The position numbers and the translations under genes are program-made. Below the pieces are notes generated by a model. That model made no database searches, was not told the origin of the DNA, and saw only the letters and a list, made by a program, of their open reading frames with translations. This document shows positions 23,401 through 33,903 of a stretch of 64,000 bases of DNA, one piece after another. This DNA comes from Undaria pinnatifida (Eukaryota > Sar > Phaeophyceae > Laminariales > Alariaceae), in contig JABAKD010000025.1 in the NCBI GenBank assembly GCA_012845835.1, positions 2,887,153-2,951,152 on the forward strand, given 5' to 3'. Numbering within the stretch: the first letter of the stretch is position 1; every line of letters starts with the position of its first letter.

Positions 23401-26400
23401 GGTCGATATCTGCTGCGGGGACCAAGCCGCAGGGACGTGCTGTTGACGAGCACGACTCACGCGAGAATGCCAAGGCCGCTGGTGTGAAAGCAGAGCGGAG
23501 TCGTCGGTACGACAACAACGAGTGTTTCGTATGTGGCAAGCAGGGACACAAGCAGTGGGACTGCCCCCAAAGCCAGCAGGGTAAGGCGGGGAAAGGCGTC
23601 CATGACCAGAGCCAACGCCAGACCCCCACACAGTAGCAGCAGTCCACAAACGGTCCCGCTCAGCATACCCGGAGCAAGCCAACTGGGATGGCCCCTGCGT
23701 CTGCCACCCCTCGAGCTAGTGAGTACCAGACCGCCTCAAAAGCGGTGGTTGCGAAGACCGAACCTGCTGCGCCTGAAGCTTCTACACAGAATGACGAAGA
23801 CTACGTGTACATTCGCGTGCCGCGGGAGAAGATGGCGCCAGTGGATAACGGGCTCACCGAGACGGTGCAGCACCAGGTTTCCCATAGCGCTGGGCCACAG
23901 AATGCAGCACCAGTTTTTCACACCGTTCCGGTGCAGCCGGCGGCAACCGCGTCACAGCAGTGGCGTGGAGATTCCAGCACCATTTATTCCGCGCGTGCCG
24001 CTGTCGTGCAGCCTGGCAGATGTGGTGAGACGATCGTGAATTCGGTAGAGAACGAACCGCATGTGGAGGTCCTGACGCAGCATCTCGCGGTGCGTCTTGC
24101 TGTTCCCGGTGCTTCGGCGGCTGCTGAGATCAAGGTGCTCATGGACTCTGGTTCAAGCATCACGGCGATGTCGGAGGAGTTGGCATAGGCCCTGCCGGGA
24201 CAGATGGGGATGGCGCAAACTGCGTTTACGCAGGCGTTTGTTGGGCATGCGGGTGTGGTGACGTTGTTGGGCCAGGAGTGCGATATGGAGACGCAATCGT
24301 GTCCACTCCACTTAACGATCGATACACCATGGGGACCAGTCCGATTTACCATGCCGTTTATCGTGCTCCCTGGGAGAGGCGATGTGGTTATCATTGGGCA
24401 GAAGACGCTGAGAGAGAAACTCGGCATCGGCGTCATGGCACAGCTTAAGGCCTCTGTACTGAAGGCACAAGGGCGTCAAGATGGCGCTGGGATGGAGCTC
24501 ACAGCTCGTTCTGTGGGCGAGCCCAACGATGGTTCTGTGCTGCGAGCGACGATGGCTGTCACAGCGTTCGTGCCGGGCGGTGACGCGCCAGGCGACGTGG
24601 ACGATGAAGTCGCGCCGACGCTGCCGTCTCAACGACCCATGATATTCCAGGATTCCGAGGTGGAAATGCGGGATCGTGCGGGCGTGTTGGAGACAGTTGT
24701 CGATAACGCTGTTGACCATGGCTCCCCACCGGAATGTGCCAAGATGCTGCGCGATATCGTTTTTCGCACGCACCTTGTCGTGTTATGTCGGGCGTTACCG
24801 GGTGACCGACCTGCACGCAAAAAGCCTGGGGCGGTCGGATTTCATTCAGGGGCAAGGGTGGTGCGGGCGAAGTCCCCACCTGAACGTAATCGCCTGCGGT
24901 GGAGTGCGGCAGAGTCGTGTCCCGCCTGCCGCTCGGTAGTGACGACGAGTTTGTCGTCAAGGTGGCCTGGGAAGGGCCGGAGGAGACGGAGAGCACGTGG
25001 GAGCCGGTGTCGCGCGTGTTTGATGGCGCGACGGCCGTGCTGCGAAAAGAGCTCAAGGCGCTGCGGCTGAAGATAGATCAGAAGCGGGGACTCGTACAGC
25101 GGTATGGGCGCGTTTTTGGTCATATTGTGGTTCGGGGGGGATCCCGCATTTTGAATTGCAGATTTTCGGCTTTACCGAAAGTTTGAATTTCAAGTTTTTT
25201 TTTTTACTTGGAGTTTCTGCCCTGGGCGCTGATAGCACCTGACGCAGCTACAGCTGGCGGTTCATCGCCGAGGCTGTGTGTGGACAGAGCATGTCCGGGG
25301 TTGATTCTTCCGTTGTACAGGGGTGGCTATTGTGCTGCAATACACATTCCTCATGTGGTCTAGTTTTTCGGCATGTTGCATGCGCAATTGGAGGTATGAC
25401 GCGCGGTGCGTGGTTTGCTAGAAGATGCATTGGTGATGACGCGGCTGCTGAACAACCGTTGTTCACGGTCAAGAAACGTGGTAGATATTATGTGGTGAAA
25501 ATGACCGTGATGTGTTGGACTTGACCATTGCCCAACGCACGGACAGCTATGTTTATCAAAGCTCCTCGGTCTGAGCCAACTTGTGGTTGGTAGCCCGAGA
25601 TGGGCTTTTGGAGGGTGCTGTACCGCTGTGGTCGTATCATTGGGTATTTTGCCTTACACAGAATGGTTGGATACATTTTGTCAGGGAGTTCAATTGTCAT
25701 TATTGGCGTTTCTTGTGAGCTCTGGAGATCTTGATATACGAACGGGAAGGTCCATGGCCGATGGCATGTCACTTCCCCGTGTGATGACGAAGGAACTATT
25801 GTATTGTGGACAACGCACTCCGAGCCTACGAGGAGAAGTCCTCGGAGCTGATACCACTGGGCCCGCGGTCGCGCGAGTCGGTACAATGGAAACCCCCGTT
25901 TAAGTTGTGGTTGCACTAATGTCGGTGGTATTTTTTTCATATATCTATTTTCTGACAGGGCGGACGCGATGATGTCTGAAGACGTTACGCCGGTGTCTGC
26001 CTAAATTGGCATTTTAAAACATTATTCTAAACACATCAGCTGTGAGTTCGATACTAAAATCAGTGGTGATGAGAGAGTATTAGTAACACATCTCCATTTA
26101 CGAGATCGTAAACACAGCAGTAGTCTACCTATCTATCTTTAAAAGCAACGTTACCGTACTGTTATGGGTATCTTTCCAATGTATCAGTAGAATGTTCGTC
26201 CACTTTTCTTATGGCCGTGACGGCAGAAAACATCATTTCGGTGCCGCACTACAGTAATCTTGGTGCTATTGTTCGTGAATCCCTATCTCCCACCTATATC
26301 TTGACTTTGACAGGGCGGAAACAATGATTTCGGAAGAGATTGAGTCGGTGCAGACCGAGGCCGATGGCATCGAGCCCGGGTGGAGTCAGTCGATCTGGCC

Positions 26401-26938
26401 TCTTGCCATGCAGCTCAGGTGAGAGGAGCGGTACTTGAAAGTAACGATAATAGCTCTAATCCGCAAGGCTGTAACATGGCTGGCTGTGCGCCGCAGACTG
26501 ATGATGGTTGCTATTTTGTAGGTAGGAGCGTTATTTGCGTGCGGTAATTCGCGGATTGCTGCGCGATTGTTGTACTTCGAAGAACTGGCCTGTTTTTGTG
26601 AGCACGCGCTAGAGTGACGTGTTAAATGATGCGAGAACATCACCATTTATTTATTTATTTTGCTTGGTTCGTCCCTCGCGATTGTCCTTAGAACGGTTCT
26701 CATGCAGCGAAGGGAGCAGGCGGAAGCATTGGCGGAAAAAAAGGCCGAAGCTGCGGCTGACGCGAAAAAGGGAAAGACAACTATCGCGGCCGCATCCTCC
26801 ACGGTACCAGTAGCAGCGGCAACAACATCAGCGACAGCCAGCAAGGCAAAGAAGACCTCTAAGAAGGTGGTGGTGGAGGAGGACGAGGACGACGATAAGG
26901 ACGAAGACGGGGGTGTTCCGGGAGGGGACATCGACTAG
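17092..26938 (+). CDS. SEC66: SEC66/SEC71-like ER protein translocation subunit
   Basis: Six exons: 17092-17218, 19666-19765, 20703-20822, 22101-22241, 26314-26418, 26692-26938; 840 nt, 279 aa, every junction GT-AG and in phase. Sec66/Sec71 partners Sec62/Sec63 in post-translational import into the ER. The order is: acidic N-terminus (1-43), one membrane segment (about 50-72, MVMGVLVCVALMAYAIFRLF) ending in RK, an acidic cytosolic stretch, then the Sec66 signature KLRNALLKRAIADIPIILRM, EKEWHAFQEAETMISEEIES and GWSQSIWPLAMQL. The C-terminus is a charged coiled-coil-like MQRREQAEALAEKKAE, then an Ala/Ser/Lys linker and acidic EEDEDDDKDED. It is longer than yeast Sec66 (about 206 aa), mainly from this tail. 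The intron after exon 4 holds an LTR retrotransposon and a duplicate of exon 5. Confidence 0.9.
18480..18880. repeat. Hexamer-based repeat (GTTGGC/GTTAGC, then GCGTCA run)
   Basis: Irregular GTTGGCGTTAGC-type hexamers lead into a clean run of about 14 AGCGTC units at 18765-18850. Several frames stay open because the period is a multiple of three. It lies in SEC66 intron 1. Confidence 0.9.
19229..19373. repeat. GGGTCGGGTC-family minisatellite, reverse orientation
   Basis: CCGACTCGACCCCACCCAAC and CTGACCCAACCCGAC with spacers such as AATTTTTCGAGCACCTC. It is the complement of the larger arrays at 54190-54560 and 55485-55860; another piece is at 37545-37735. Confidence 0.75.
19666..19765 (+). 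CDS. SEC66: SEC66 exon 2 (transmembrane segment)
   Basis: Acceptor TGCGCAG|AC ATG TTC and donor CGCAA|GTGAGT. Encodes DMFDPSVFDIR and the membrane helix followed by FVRK. A decayed copy of its last bases plus donor lies downstream at 19932-19964. Confidence 0.9.
19932..19964 (+). pseudogene. Duplicated 3' edge and donor of SEC66 exon 2
   Basis: GGGCTGTTCGTACGCGAGTG followed by AGTGCGACC closely matches the real exon 2 edge AGGCTGTTCGTGCGCAAGTG AGTGGGATC at 19749-19777. The donor GTGAGT is preserved. Confidence 0.75.
20130..20620. repeat. (TTG)n/(GATGTT)n compound microsatellite
   Basis: About 490 bp of TTGTTGATGTTGATGTTG, a (TTGTCG)n block and TTG runs, in SEC66 intron 2. The long Leu/Met frame is an artefact of the trinucleotide period. 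Confidence 0.95.
20703..20822 (+). CDS. SEC66: SEC66 exon 3 (acidic linker)
   Basis: Acceptor TTCCCCCAG|G GTG GTG after a polypyrimidine tract; donor GACAC|GTGAGG. Encodes VVGEDDFFADLGISYKDFDM and an Asp/Glu-rich run ending NPEIAKDT. Confidence 0.9.
22101..22241 (+). CDS. SEC66: SEC66 exon 4 (core of the Sec66 domain)
   Basis: Acceptor TGTGTCAG|G GGT AAG and donor CAAGA|GTGAGT. Encodes KLRNALLKRAIADIPIILRM, NEGPGIYNMYQQAMIG and EKEWHAFQE, the most diagnostic part of the family. The retrotransposon starts only 31 bp after its end. Confidence 0.92.
22273..22540 (+). repeat. 5' LTR
   Basis: Starts TGCACCGCTGTGGTCGTATC and ends ATTCGGTACA. It is nearly identical over 268 bp to the 3' LTR, with scattered mismatches and one-base indels. 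No obvious tRNA primer site follows at 22541. Confidence 0.9.
22600..23636 (+). pseudogene. Retrotransposon gag remnant with CCHC zinc knuckle
   Basis: Fragments in changing frames. The clearest is 23091-23636, interrupted by a stop after NIIAKL (23355): it carries KRALRKYLADSGLTEVVRPD, RRVEKKMCFDLVTRDPDALF and then CFVCGKQGHKQWDC, a perfect C-x2-C-x4-H-x4-C nucleic-acid-binding knuckle. Upstream pieces such as VTFEDMPEFLVAYSEY end in stops. No intact gag ORF remains. Confidence 0.85.
24061..24880 (+). pseudogene. Retropepsin (protease) and reverse-transcriptase leader remnant
   Basis: The frame carries EIKVLMDSGSSITAMSEELA with the catalytic D-S-G of aspartic proteases, then a stop at 24186, then FIVLPGRGDVVIIGQKTLRE, the usual end of a gypsy protease. 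Further on, VFRTHLVVLCRALPGDRPAR resembles the segment before the RT domain. The homology stops near 24880. Confidence 0.8.
24899..25105 (+). pseudogene. C-terminal chromodomain of the retrotransposon integrase
   Basis: DEFVVKVAWEGPEETESTWE followed by PVSRVFDGATAVLRKEL is a chromodomain: aromatic/hydrophobic strand, V-x-W-x-G/E, E-x-T-W-E-P, then a helix. In chromoviruses it lies at the integrase C-terminus and guides insertion to chromatin. It sits directly after the RT leader, showing an internal deletion. Confidence 0.8.
25619..25885 (+). repeat. 3' LTR
   Basis: Starts TGTACCGCTGTGGTCGTATC and ends AGTCGGTACA; partner of the 5' LTR. The preceding GGGCTTTTGGAGGG could be a weak polypurine tract. 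Confidence 0.9.
25959..26004 (+). pseudogene. Duplicated 5' edge of SEC66 exon 5, with stop (possible poison exon)
   Basis: TCTGACAG|G GCG GAC GCG ATG ATG parallels the real exon start TTTGACAG|G GCG GAA ACA ATG ATT at 26314. If spliced from exon 4 it would encode EADAMMSEDVTPVSA and stop at 26002-26004, truncating the Sec66 domain. Confidence 0.8.
26314..26418 (+). CDS. SEC66: SEC66 exon 5
   Basis: Acceptor TTTGACAG|G GCG GAA ACA and donor CTCAG|GTGAGA. Encodes AETMISEEIESVQTEADGIE and PGWSQSIWPLAMQLR, matching the W-x-x-I motif of Sec66. A 5' partial copy with its own acceptor is at 25959. Confidence 0.92.
26692..26938 (+). CDS. SEC66: SEC66 exon 6 (C-terminal tail and stop)
   Basis: Acceptor GTCCTTAG|A ACG GTT; stop TAG at 26936-26938. 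The tail has a Glu/Ala/Lys helix, an Ala/Thr/Ser-rich linker and an acidic end. T-rich tracts follow directly (26957-27001), with no clear AATAAA. Confidence 0.88.
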
Positions 26939-27229
26939 CATCCTTGGCCCGGTTTCGATTTTTTTTGTGTGACCTGTTTTTTTTTTTCGATTTTTTTTTT
27001 GTTCTCTTTGGGGGCATGGGATGGACAAAGGGAGTAGGGGTGGAGAAGGGCAAGCGGAACGGGGAGAGCGAGTGTGGAAGGTTTGCTGGGGGAATGGGAG
27101 GGGTTACGGGGGGTGATTCGGGGAGGAAGCTGTGGGGGTAGGGTTTGCTCTTGTGGGGCCGGGGGGGGGGCTCATTTCACGCATGGCTGTAGTCGTATCA
27201 ACGTATTATAGTTCGTTCCTGGGGGGGGG

Positions 27230-27800
27230 ACTGGATAGTTGAAATTCCTTCCTGAATTTTGGAAACCCTTATGTGATCTTGAGAAACCCTTGATCGTTTT
27301 CGGAAAACCCTGGCAATGATTTTTGGAAGCTCTTCTTGACGCTGAGAAACTCTTCATGCTGTGGGAAACCCTTGCTGAGTTTGCGAAATTCTCCCTGATT
27401 ATGGAAATCCGTCCTGCTTTTGGAAACTCTTCGTGATTTTAAGAAACATTATCTGTTTTTGGGAAGCATTTCTCTGATTTGGGAAACCCTTCCCTGATTT
27501 TGGTAAACCCTCCTTCATTAGGGCAATCCTTCACGAACGTGGAATCATGATGAGTTGATAAACCTTCCTGGTCTGGGGAAACCCTTCCCGATTTTGGCCA
27601 AGTCTTTGTTGAATTTTGGAAACTCTTTTGGTTGTTGGAACCCCTTCTGATATTGGGAGACCCTTCCTAATATTGGGAAACCCGGTTATTTTAAAAACCT
27701 TCCCATTGTTGGAAGAAACCCCTTCCCCATTTCAGAAAAATATCCCGATCTTGAGAAGTCCTATTTTCTTTCGGGAAACCCTTTTGGTTTAGGGAAGCTC
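27230..27800. repeat. Minisatellite, about 21 bp unit (GGGAAACCCTTCCTGATTTT)
   Basis: About 25 degenerate units containing GAAACCCTT and YTGATTTTG, downstream of SEC66. From here to 33500 no gene is supported except two candidate exons listed separately. Confidence 0.9.
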
Positions 27801-29834
27801 TCTTGACTCCGCAGCATTGGTTGTTGATGTTGTTGGGTTGTTGTTGGTTTTTGGGCGGAGTCGTTTTGATTGCGTTTCCTGCTCGACGGGTTCGCGAATA
27901 AAGGACGGCCTTTGAATACAGCTTGTATGCCTTCGAAAATAGGTTGCTTGAAATGGGTTGCTGGGTCCTTCTAGAGTATAATGCCACATCACCCTTCCTT
28001 GTAGCTTGTAACTGCACCACGCCGTTTTTGGGGGACAATGCTTCTTGGGATTATGCTTTGATGAGTTTTGTGCGGTAGTAGTACCTGGTAGAGCAGTAAA
28101 CGGGTTAAAAACAACTTTTCGACGCCAGAGGGACAACGTGTAACGATAATGAATGGCGATCGCAAGACTGCTGCATCGACCACACGAAGCAGCCTGGGCT
28201 GCTCGCGCGCAGGGCACATACGTAAGGGATGTGTCCGGAGTGCAACGTACCTGGTACCTGGTTGGGAGGTGTTTCGACACACGCGCAGCCTGGCGATACT
28301 TGACAGCGCGCTGTTTGCTGCTTGCACGCTTTTTCCTTCCCGGATGATTGACAGACAAAATCGCACTTCTTGTTTTGTTTTTGTCGCTGTCTTATGACTG
28401 GCTGCATTTTAGCCTATGCGGTGTAAGGGTCCAAATACAGGGTTAAACATATATCTCAAAAGGCGGCAGTGCACCATCGTTTGTTGCGATAAATTACTTG
28501 ATTTTGGTGTGACGTGTTTTCTAGTAGTTGAAGGGTTCAAAATGTCTCAAACGGGTTGTTGGTGGCACAGGAATAGAAGGCGCACAATGATGCACACTGA
28601 GTGAGTAGTAAGCAGGGTTAGGAATAGGAGCGGCGGACGAGGGGAAAAGACGCCTGGTTCATCTATTTATACGTTCTTTCGTCGCGTCTCCCCGGCATTT
28701 TTGTTTGTTTTTGCCCCCCAACACGTTTTTTTTTCATGTTTGCTTGTCTCACTGAGGGTCGTCTTGGTCACTTTTGATTTCTTCGAAATTAAAGGCTGGC
28801 CACACCGCCACGCATCATCCATGTTTTCTGTTGTTTTGCTTTGCTATTTTGTGTTCATGGCATGTGTCGTATATCGTTCCATCCAGTAGCAAGTAAATCG
28901 AAAATGATACTGTGTAAACAGCACACCTCCGCGGGTGAACGAAAGCAAACTTGACTTTTATACTCTTTCACACAAATCAGACACCTAATTTTTTGTGTCT
29001 TAATGTTCCCCTTTCAATCGTACACATTTTCGATTTTTCAGTCACAAGAGAACCCCTGCGGAACGGAGTTGTGTCCGAGGAGAAGCAGAAGACGCGTGAA
29101 CAGCAGCAGCAGTTACTTTAGTTGGATGGCACGAGCACTTGCTGCGTGATTTATCTTGCGTGAGTGTGCGCATACGCGTCTTGGCAGACGCGCAGCGTAT
29201 CGCGTTTCGTTCTTACAGCAAAAAAAAAACTCAAGAGAGTTGTGACCAATCCCACGCGCGAGCGAGTCGACGAGGGAAGAAAGTGCTCAATTCTTGTCGC
29301 GATAGAAAGCAAGGCGCGTACCGTAGTGGGGAGGGGGAAGAAGAGCCTCCTTACTGTAGTGACGCCGGATCTGAGTCACGTCTGGGAACGGAGAAGGGGA
29401 CGGAACAAGTGCGAACATAATGAATGGAATGAGCACGAAAACAAAAGGAAACAAAATGTCTGGCCATCATGAAAAAGATTGAGAGAGTGCGCATTTTTTC
29501 AAGTATCTAGGAAGAGCGCGCGTGCAACAATAGTACGACCATCGCCAGCAACTGGAGCGTCGTCATGTGTCGTACAGGACCTTAAGGTGTCTTACACCCT
29601 CTACCCCATCAGCTAACAGCCGGGGCTGCCTCGGGTGGGGCCCCGAGATGCTGTTCCTTGACAAATCTCGAGGTAATCCGCGTCGGTATTCCGATAGCAA
29701 GTGTGGGTGCGTCCGTTTCCCCGACAAGAGAGGTAACCCCCTTGATTTTTAGATCCTCGAGATCCCTTGTCCAACGCCCCCCCTGCAAAAAAAAACGATC
29801 GCTGCCCTAGGAGACTGATGATGCCCACAGACGG

Positions 29835-30020
29835 CGAAACAGGAAGGGGATGGGATAAGCAAACAGTTTCCGTGTAATAATATGGAAGAAGCGTAATGAG
29901 CGCCCAAATGTTGGAGATGTCTCTATTAGGAGTAGGACCGGTGCTCCGTCTCGAAAGGGATGCGTGGTCAATGATGACATGACTAAGGCAAGCAACAAGT
30001 GGGTACGCCCCTCCCCTCAA
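29835..30020 (-). repeat. Dispersed repeat, family R3, copy 2
   Basis: The complement carries CATTTGGGCGCTCATTACGC, CCGGTCCTACTCC, CATCCCTTTCGAGACGGAGC and related pieces of the family copies at 4255 and 32690. A/G-rich sequence flanks it. Confidence 0.6.
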
Positions 30021-30506
30021 AACAAGAAAAAAAGCACAAGATCCTCTCCGTTGGTCACCGTACCGGCGCTCACATAATTTTTTTAGGAATCGTAAATGGT
30101 TTTTCTCGACACTTTTTCCCTCCGAATCCCCGAAAAAGTATTGTAATTTTTTTCGTATCGCCGACACAAAACAAGTTGCTTCGTGAAGCCTTTTGTCCTA
30201 GCAACAGCAATAAAAACACACAGAAGGAGGAGGAGGAGGAGGCTGCAAAAACCACCAACTCTTGAGCAACGGAAATGACTGCAAACAACAGACAACATTG
30301 TTCCTAACCACTAGCACAACAATGTTTGCAGTCATTTTCATAAGAGCTAAAATATCCAACCACGAGCACAACACATCTCCTTTCTATGGCACCGAAAAAG
30401 CACATACGAACAAGACCGCCCCGATTTTGGGCGAAAGCACCACATCCCACTACTGCACAGGAGACCAAATAAGAAACACATCGCCAAGAAAAAGTTAGGC
30501 TGATAC

Positions 30507-30649
30507 CTGCATGGAGATAATAAATTGTTGAGCCGCTACACCGAAGTTAGAGTAGAACGCATCTTCTCCCAAGTAAGAAATCCAGCCTGGCTCAGCAATT
30601 ACGTTTCTTATTAGGTGTCTTGTTCCGTACAGTACGTCACCAAACAGCC
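30507..30649 (-). CDS. Candidate isolated coding exon, unknown protein
   Basis: Acceptor GCCTCTGCAG|GG CTG TTT and donor ATCTCCATGCAG|GTATCA bound 143 nt open in one frame: GLFGDVLYGTRHLIRNVIAE, PGWISYLGEDAFYSNFGVAA, then QQFIISMQ. Composition looks protein-like and codons are more A/T-ending than in neighbouring genes. I do not recognise the family. It needs one base from an upstream exon and leaves phase 0. No partner exon was identified, so it could be a fragment of a mobile element. Confidence 0.35.
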
Positions 30650-32689
30650 CTGCAGAGGCGCCGAACCGACCGCATCTTTGAGTAAGCCAGCAAGAAAAAC
30701 GGCACCGGTTCGGGTGGCCCACCGTGTGGCCGTACGAGTAGGTCACGGAAGCGCGCCCGACATGTCACAAAGCACGACCCACAGCGGGATGTATCTCGCA
30801 TGGCGGCAAAACCTTACACGTTTTGGTAACCGGTTCGTTTTACCTAAGAATCTAAAACCCCATTGTGGAATTGGCGAGAGGCCTGGGCAGAAGAAACGTG
30901 ATAACAGTCTAAAACCTGCTTGTTCCCGAACCCCCCCCCCAGATACGCGAAGCAGCCAACGAAACGGGCGGGTAAAACCTGAAACGATTCTGAAACCGTT
31001 TTCGGTAACCGAAAATTGCACTGCACGTGCGCCTCCTGACCGCGATACACTTTCACCCTAGGCTCCTCCTATCCCCTGCCACTATACTTGATACCAATAT
31101 TGCTGACTGCCGTACATCGAAGATTTTTTTTTGCAAATTATTCGTTGTAGCGCGAGGAAGGGAGAGGGGGGGCCTGGGCGGGGGGTAATCACCACGTCAT
31201 GCATGGCTGCCCCTAGTTCGTAGGACCATAGCTTCCTACAATGCCGGGACGGAGCCCGTAGGGTTTTCACCGACCATGCAGATATTGCGTGCACCAAGCG
31301 CGATTCGCCATGAGACGTTAGGCGAGGCGCACCAAGGGTGAGCTGCATCCTACTACAAACCGCTTGATGTATGGATGCCAGCGTCGAATGACTTGAAATA
31401 ATTCCCGATCGCGGCCACTTCCAGATACAGCAACGGGTATACTATATAACTGTCTCGTGGGTGCCTGGCCATACACAACTATATCACACGGAGGGAAGGA
31501 ATATCAAGACGTCCCGTTTGTAGGCCTCAGCAAGGTGTCGAAGTCGATATAAGGCTCGTAGTGGGAGACGGCTAGTCGAACTCGGACCAAATCTTCTTTG
31601 TGGAGCTTGGGCGTGTAACTGCCAAACGAACGGTTTGGGAAACGATTAGGTCGGGTGCGTTAATTAGGCCACATGTAGCTCTCGAAACGTTTCAGAGCCA
31701 GGCGAAAACGTCGCATGCACCATAAACTACAAACAATGCAGCTTGGAAACCCTAGTATCGACGATTCAATGGGTCGAGCTCGCAGCCGATGTATACTATG
31801 TACGAAAAAGTTCAATGAATTTCACGAAAATACCGAACACTCGCGGCCGACGCATCACGCAGTTTGCAAGGCTAGGAGCATACTATCCGTCACGCTTACA
31901 GTAGTTACTAGCTATTATTAGATGGCGGAGTACAATACCGACTAACTGACCTAGCCTGGAACAAAAAAAACATCACACGTCGAGCCACAAAAGCGTGCCA
32001 GTCAGATGCAAGAACGCAGAACCGCAATTTACCGCATGCAACCAACCGCGAATACCTAGTCACCAAGTATTTAAACCGTGCCTTACTATTAGTGTAGACG
32101 GCCAGCTCACAGCCCTCGTAAATACTCCACCAAACGTACCTGTAAGACGCAGCACGACCAGATATATCAATATTACCTTCGTATCCGGTCCATGGTATTG
32201 AAGGTTCGAGGCTTTGCTAACGATTAGATACAAGCATACGGAACTACGCAAACTGCCGAATGCAACCAACTGTACTACCTATCCACCAAATACTTATTCG
32301 GCGACGTATGATATAATCAGCCAACACACAGCCCTATCGCTCATGCTCTAGTTGCTGAAACTGGCAAAATCCTCGTGCGAGCGTCCAACCTTAATATTCT
32401 AGCAGTACGCTGGGGAACGCAACACCAACGCATACCGTTGGCGCTGCATCAAAGTGCACATATATAATACCTTCGTATCCGATCCATAGTGTTGAAGGTG
32501 GAGGCGTTACTAACAATCACCGGGATGTCATGCATCTTCAAAAGATTTTCGACGTAGGTCATCGGCCTAAGCTCTTCCCCCGTCAGCACCAAAGCCCCCC
32601 CGAACTCGCCCCGACGCTAGCGAAACGGGCCACAGAGGGATTAAGGGGGAAAGTGGGGAGGGATGGGACGGGAAAACATATTCGGGGAC

Positions 32690-32860
32690 GGGGAGAAGGA
32701 GGGGGGGGCGAGCGTACTCATTTCTTGCTTGCCTTAACTTGTTTGACTATTGAACACGCGTCCCTTTCGTAACGGAGCACGGTTCCTTCTCCTTGAAAGT
32801 ACACCTCAAACATTCGGGGACTCACTACGTTTCTTCCGTATATTAAACACGATACTTAGC
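32690..32860 (+). repeat. Dispersed repeat, family R3, copy 3
   Basis: GCGTACTCATTTCTTGCTTG, CGGAGCACGGTTCC and CACTACGTTTCTTCCGTAT align with 4255-4470. The regions 31140-31330 and 33055-33470 share shorter pieces (CATGCATGGCTGC, ACTCATTTCATGCAT). Confidence 0.65.
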
Positions 32861-33054
32861 ATACTCGTAGCCCTTCCTGCTTTGTCGTCGGGGTGATTTG
32901 GCAATAACTCGGGGGACAGGGAAGGGAAGGGGGGGCGTTGGTGAACAAGACACTGGGGAAAAAGCGCCATTCCCGATATCTCGGGAAAAGGGCGGGGGGA
33001 GGGGGGGTTAGGGAACGGGGTGCACTCATTCAATCCATGACTGACGTCGTAAGA

Positions 33055-33470
33055 CACAGCCCGTCCCACCCCTACAAAGCTCGGACAGAAAACGTCGGGT
33101 TTCCATCGACCAGGCAGATAATGCCTGAAGGGGGGGGAGGGGGTGTACTCATTTCATGCATTGCCGTGACCCTCGCACTCCTACAACGCCGGGGCGGAGC
33201 ACGTCGGGTTTCCACCGACCAGGCAGATAATGCCTGAAGGGGGGGGAGGGGGGTATACTTGTTTCATGCATTGCCGTGACCCTCGCATCCCTACAATGCC
33301 GGGGCGGAGCACGCCGGGTTTCCCCCGATCAGGCAGATAATGCCTGAAGGGGGGGGAGGGGTGTGTGCTCATCTCATGCATCGCCGTGACCCTCGCATCC
33401 CTACTCGTACAATGCCGGGGTGGAGCACGTCGGGTTTTCATCGACCAGGCAGACACCGCGTGCACCAAAG
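33055..33470. repeat. Tandem repeat, about 106-115 bp unit, four copies
   Basis: Units share TCGGGTTTCCATCGACCAGG, CAGATAATGCCTGAAGGGGG, a G-run, ACTCATTTCATGCATTGCCG and ACAATGCCGGGGCGGAGCAC. Apparent proteins here are repeat-encoded. Confidence 0.9.
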
Positions 33471-33542
33471 CGCGAAGCGCCGTGAGGTATTCGGCGAGTC
33501 ACATCGGGGGTTAACTATATCACACGCAGTCCAGACACGTAC

Positions 33543-33617
33543 CTTGCTCCGGCAGCCCGGGCTGTTTGGTGTGGCCGATTCTGCACTCGTGGTCATTTCG
33601 TTTCTACGTTTTCCCCT
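33543..33617 (-). CDS. Candidate next exon of the BioD-like/DRTGG gene
   Basis: Acceptor ATTAACTCAG|AGGGGAAAA and a strong donor AGCAAG|GTACGT bound 75 nt. It is open in phase 0, the phase left by the exon at 33904, and would add RGKRRNEMTTSAESATPNSP and GCRSK. It does not resemble the expected DRTGG C-terminus, so it may be spurious or a lineage insert. Confidence 0.3.
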
Positions 33618-33903
33618 CTGAGTTAATAGCACATGCTTTGGGCCGTTTCTAACGACACACACCATAGGTGGCGAGTTTTTTTGCTACATTTGCAAGTCTA
33701 AGGCAACTTGGACTTGCCAAACTAGCAGGTAGTTCGCCAAAGCTGTTCTTGGGCATTTCCTCCAGTGCTTCGTTGGCAGGTTTATGAAAACAATAATTGT
33801 TATTTGCTATTGTGAGTTGCTGTTTCGAGACTTGCAAAAAACTCACCAACAAAACCTATTCGCTTGTTGCCGTTTGTAACGTGTCGCTAGAAATGGCCCT
33901 TAC

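Larger units (their letters stand above)
22273..25885 (+). mobile_element. Ty3/gypsy-type LTR retrotransposon with chromodomain, pol mostly deleted
   Basis: Two direct LTRs (22273-22540 and 25619-25885) with TGTACC...GGTACA-type inverted ends flank gag-like sequence, a CCHC zinc knuckle, a retropepsin domain, the start of the reverse transcriptase leader, then directly a C-terminal chromodomain. RT core, RNase H and integrase are missing, and stops and frameshifts interrupt the rest, so it is a dead copy. It has the same orientation as SEC66 and lies in its intron 4. The flanks (TCGTGG and ATGGAA) show no clear target duplication. Confidence 0.9.
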
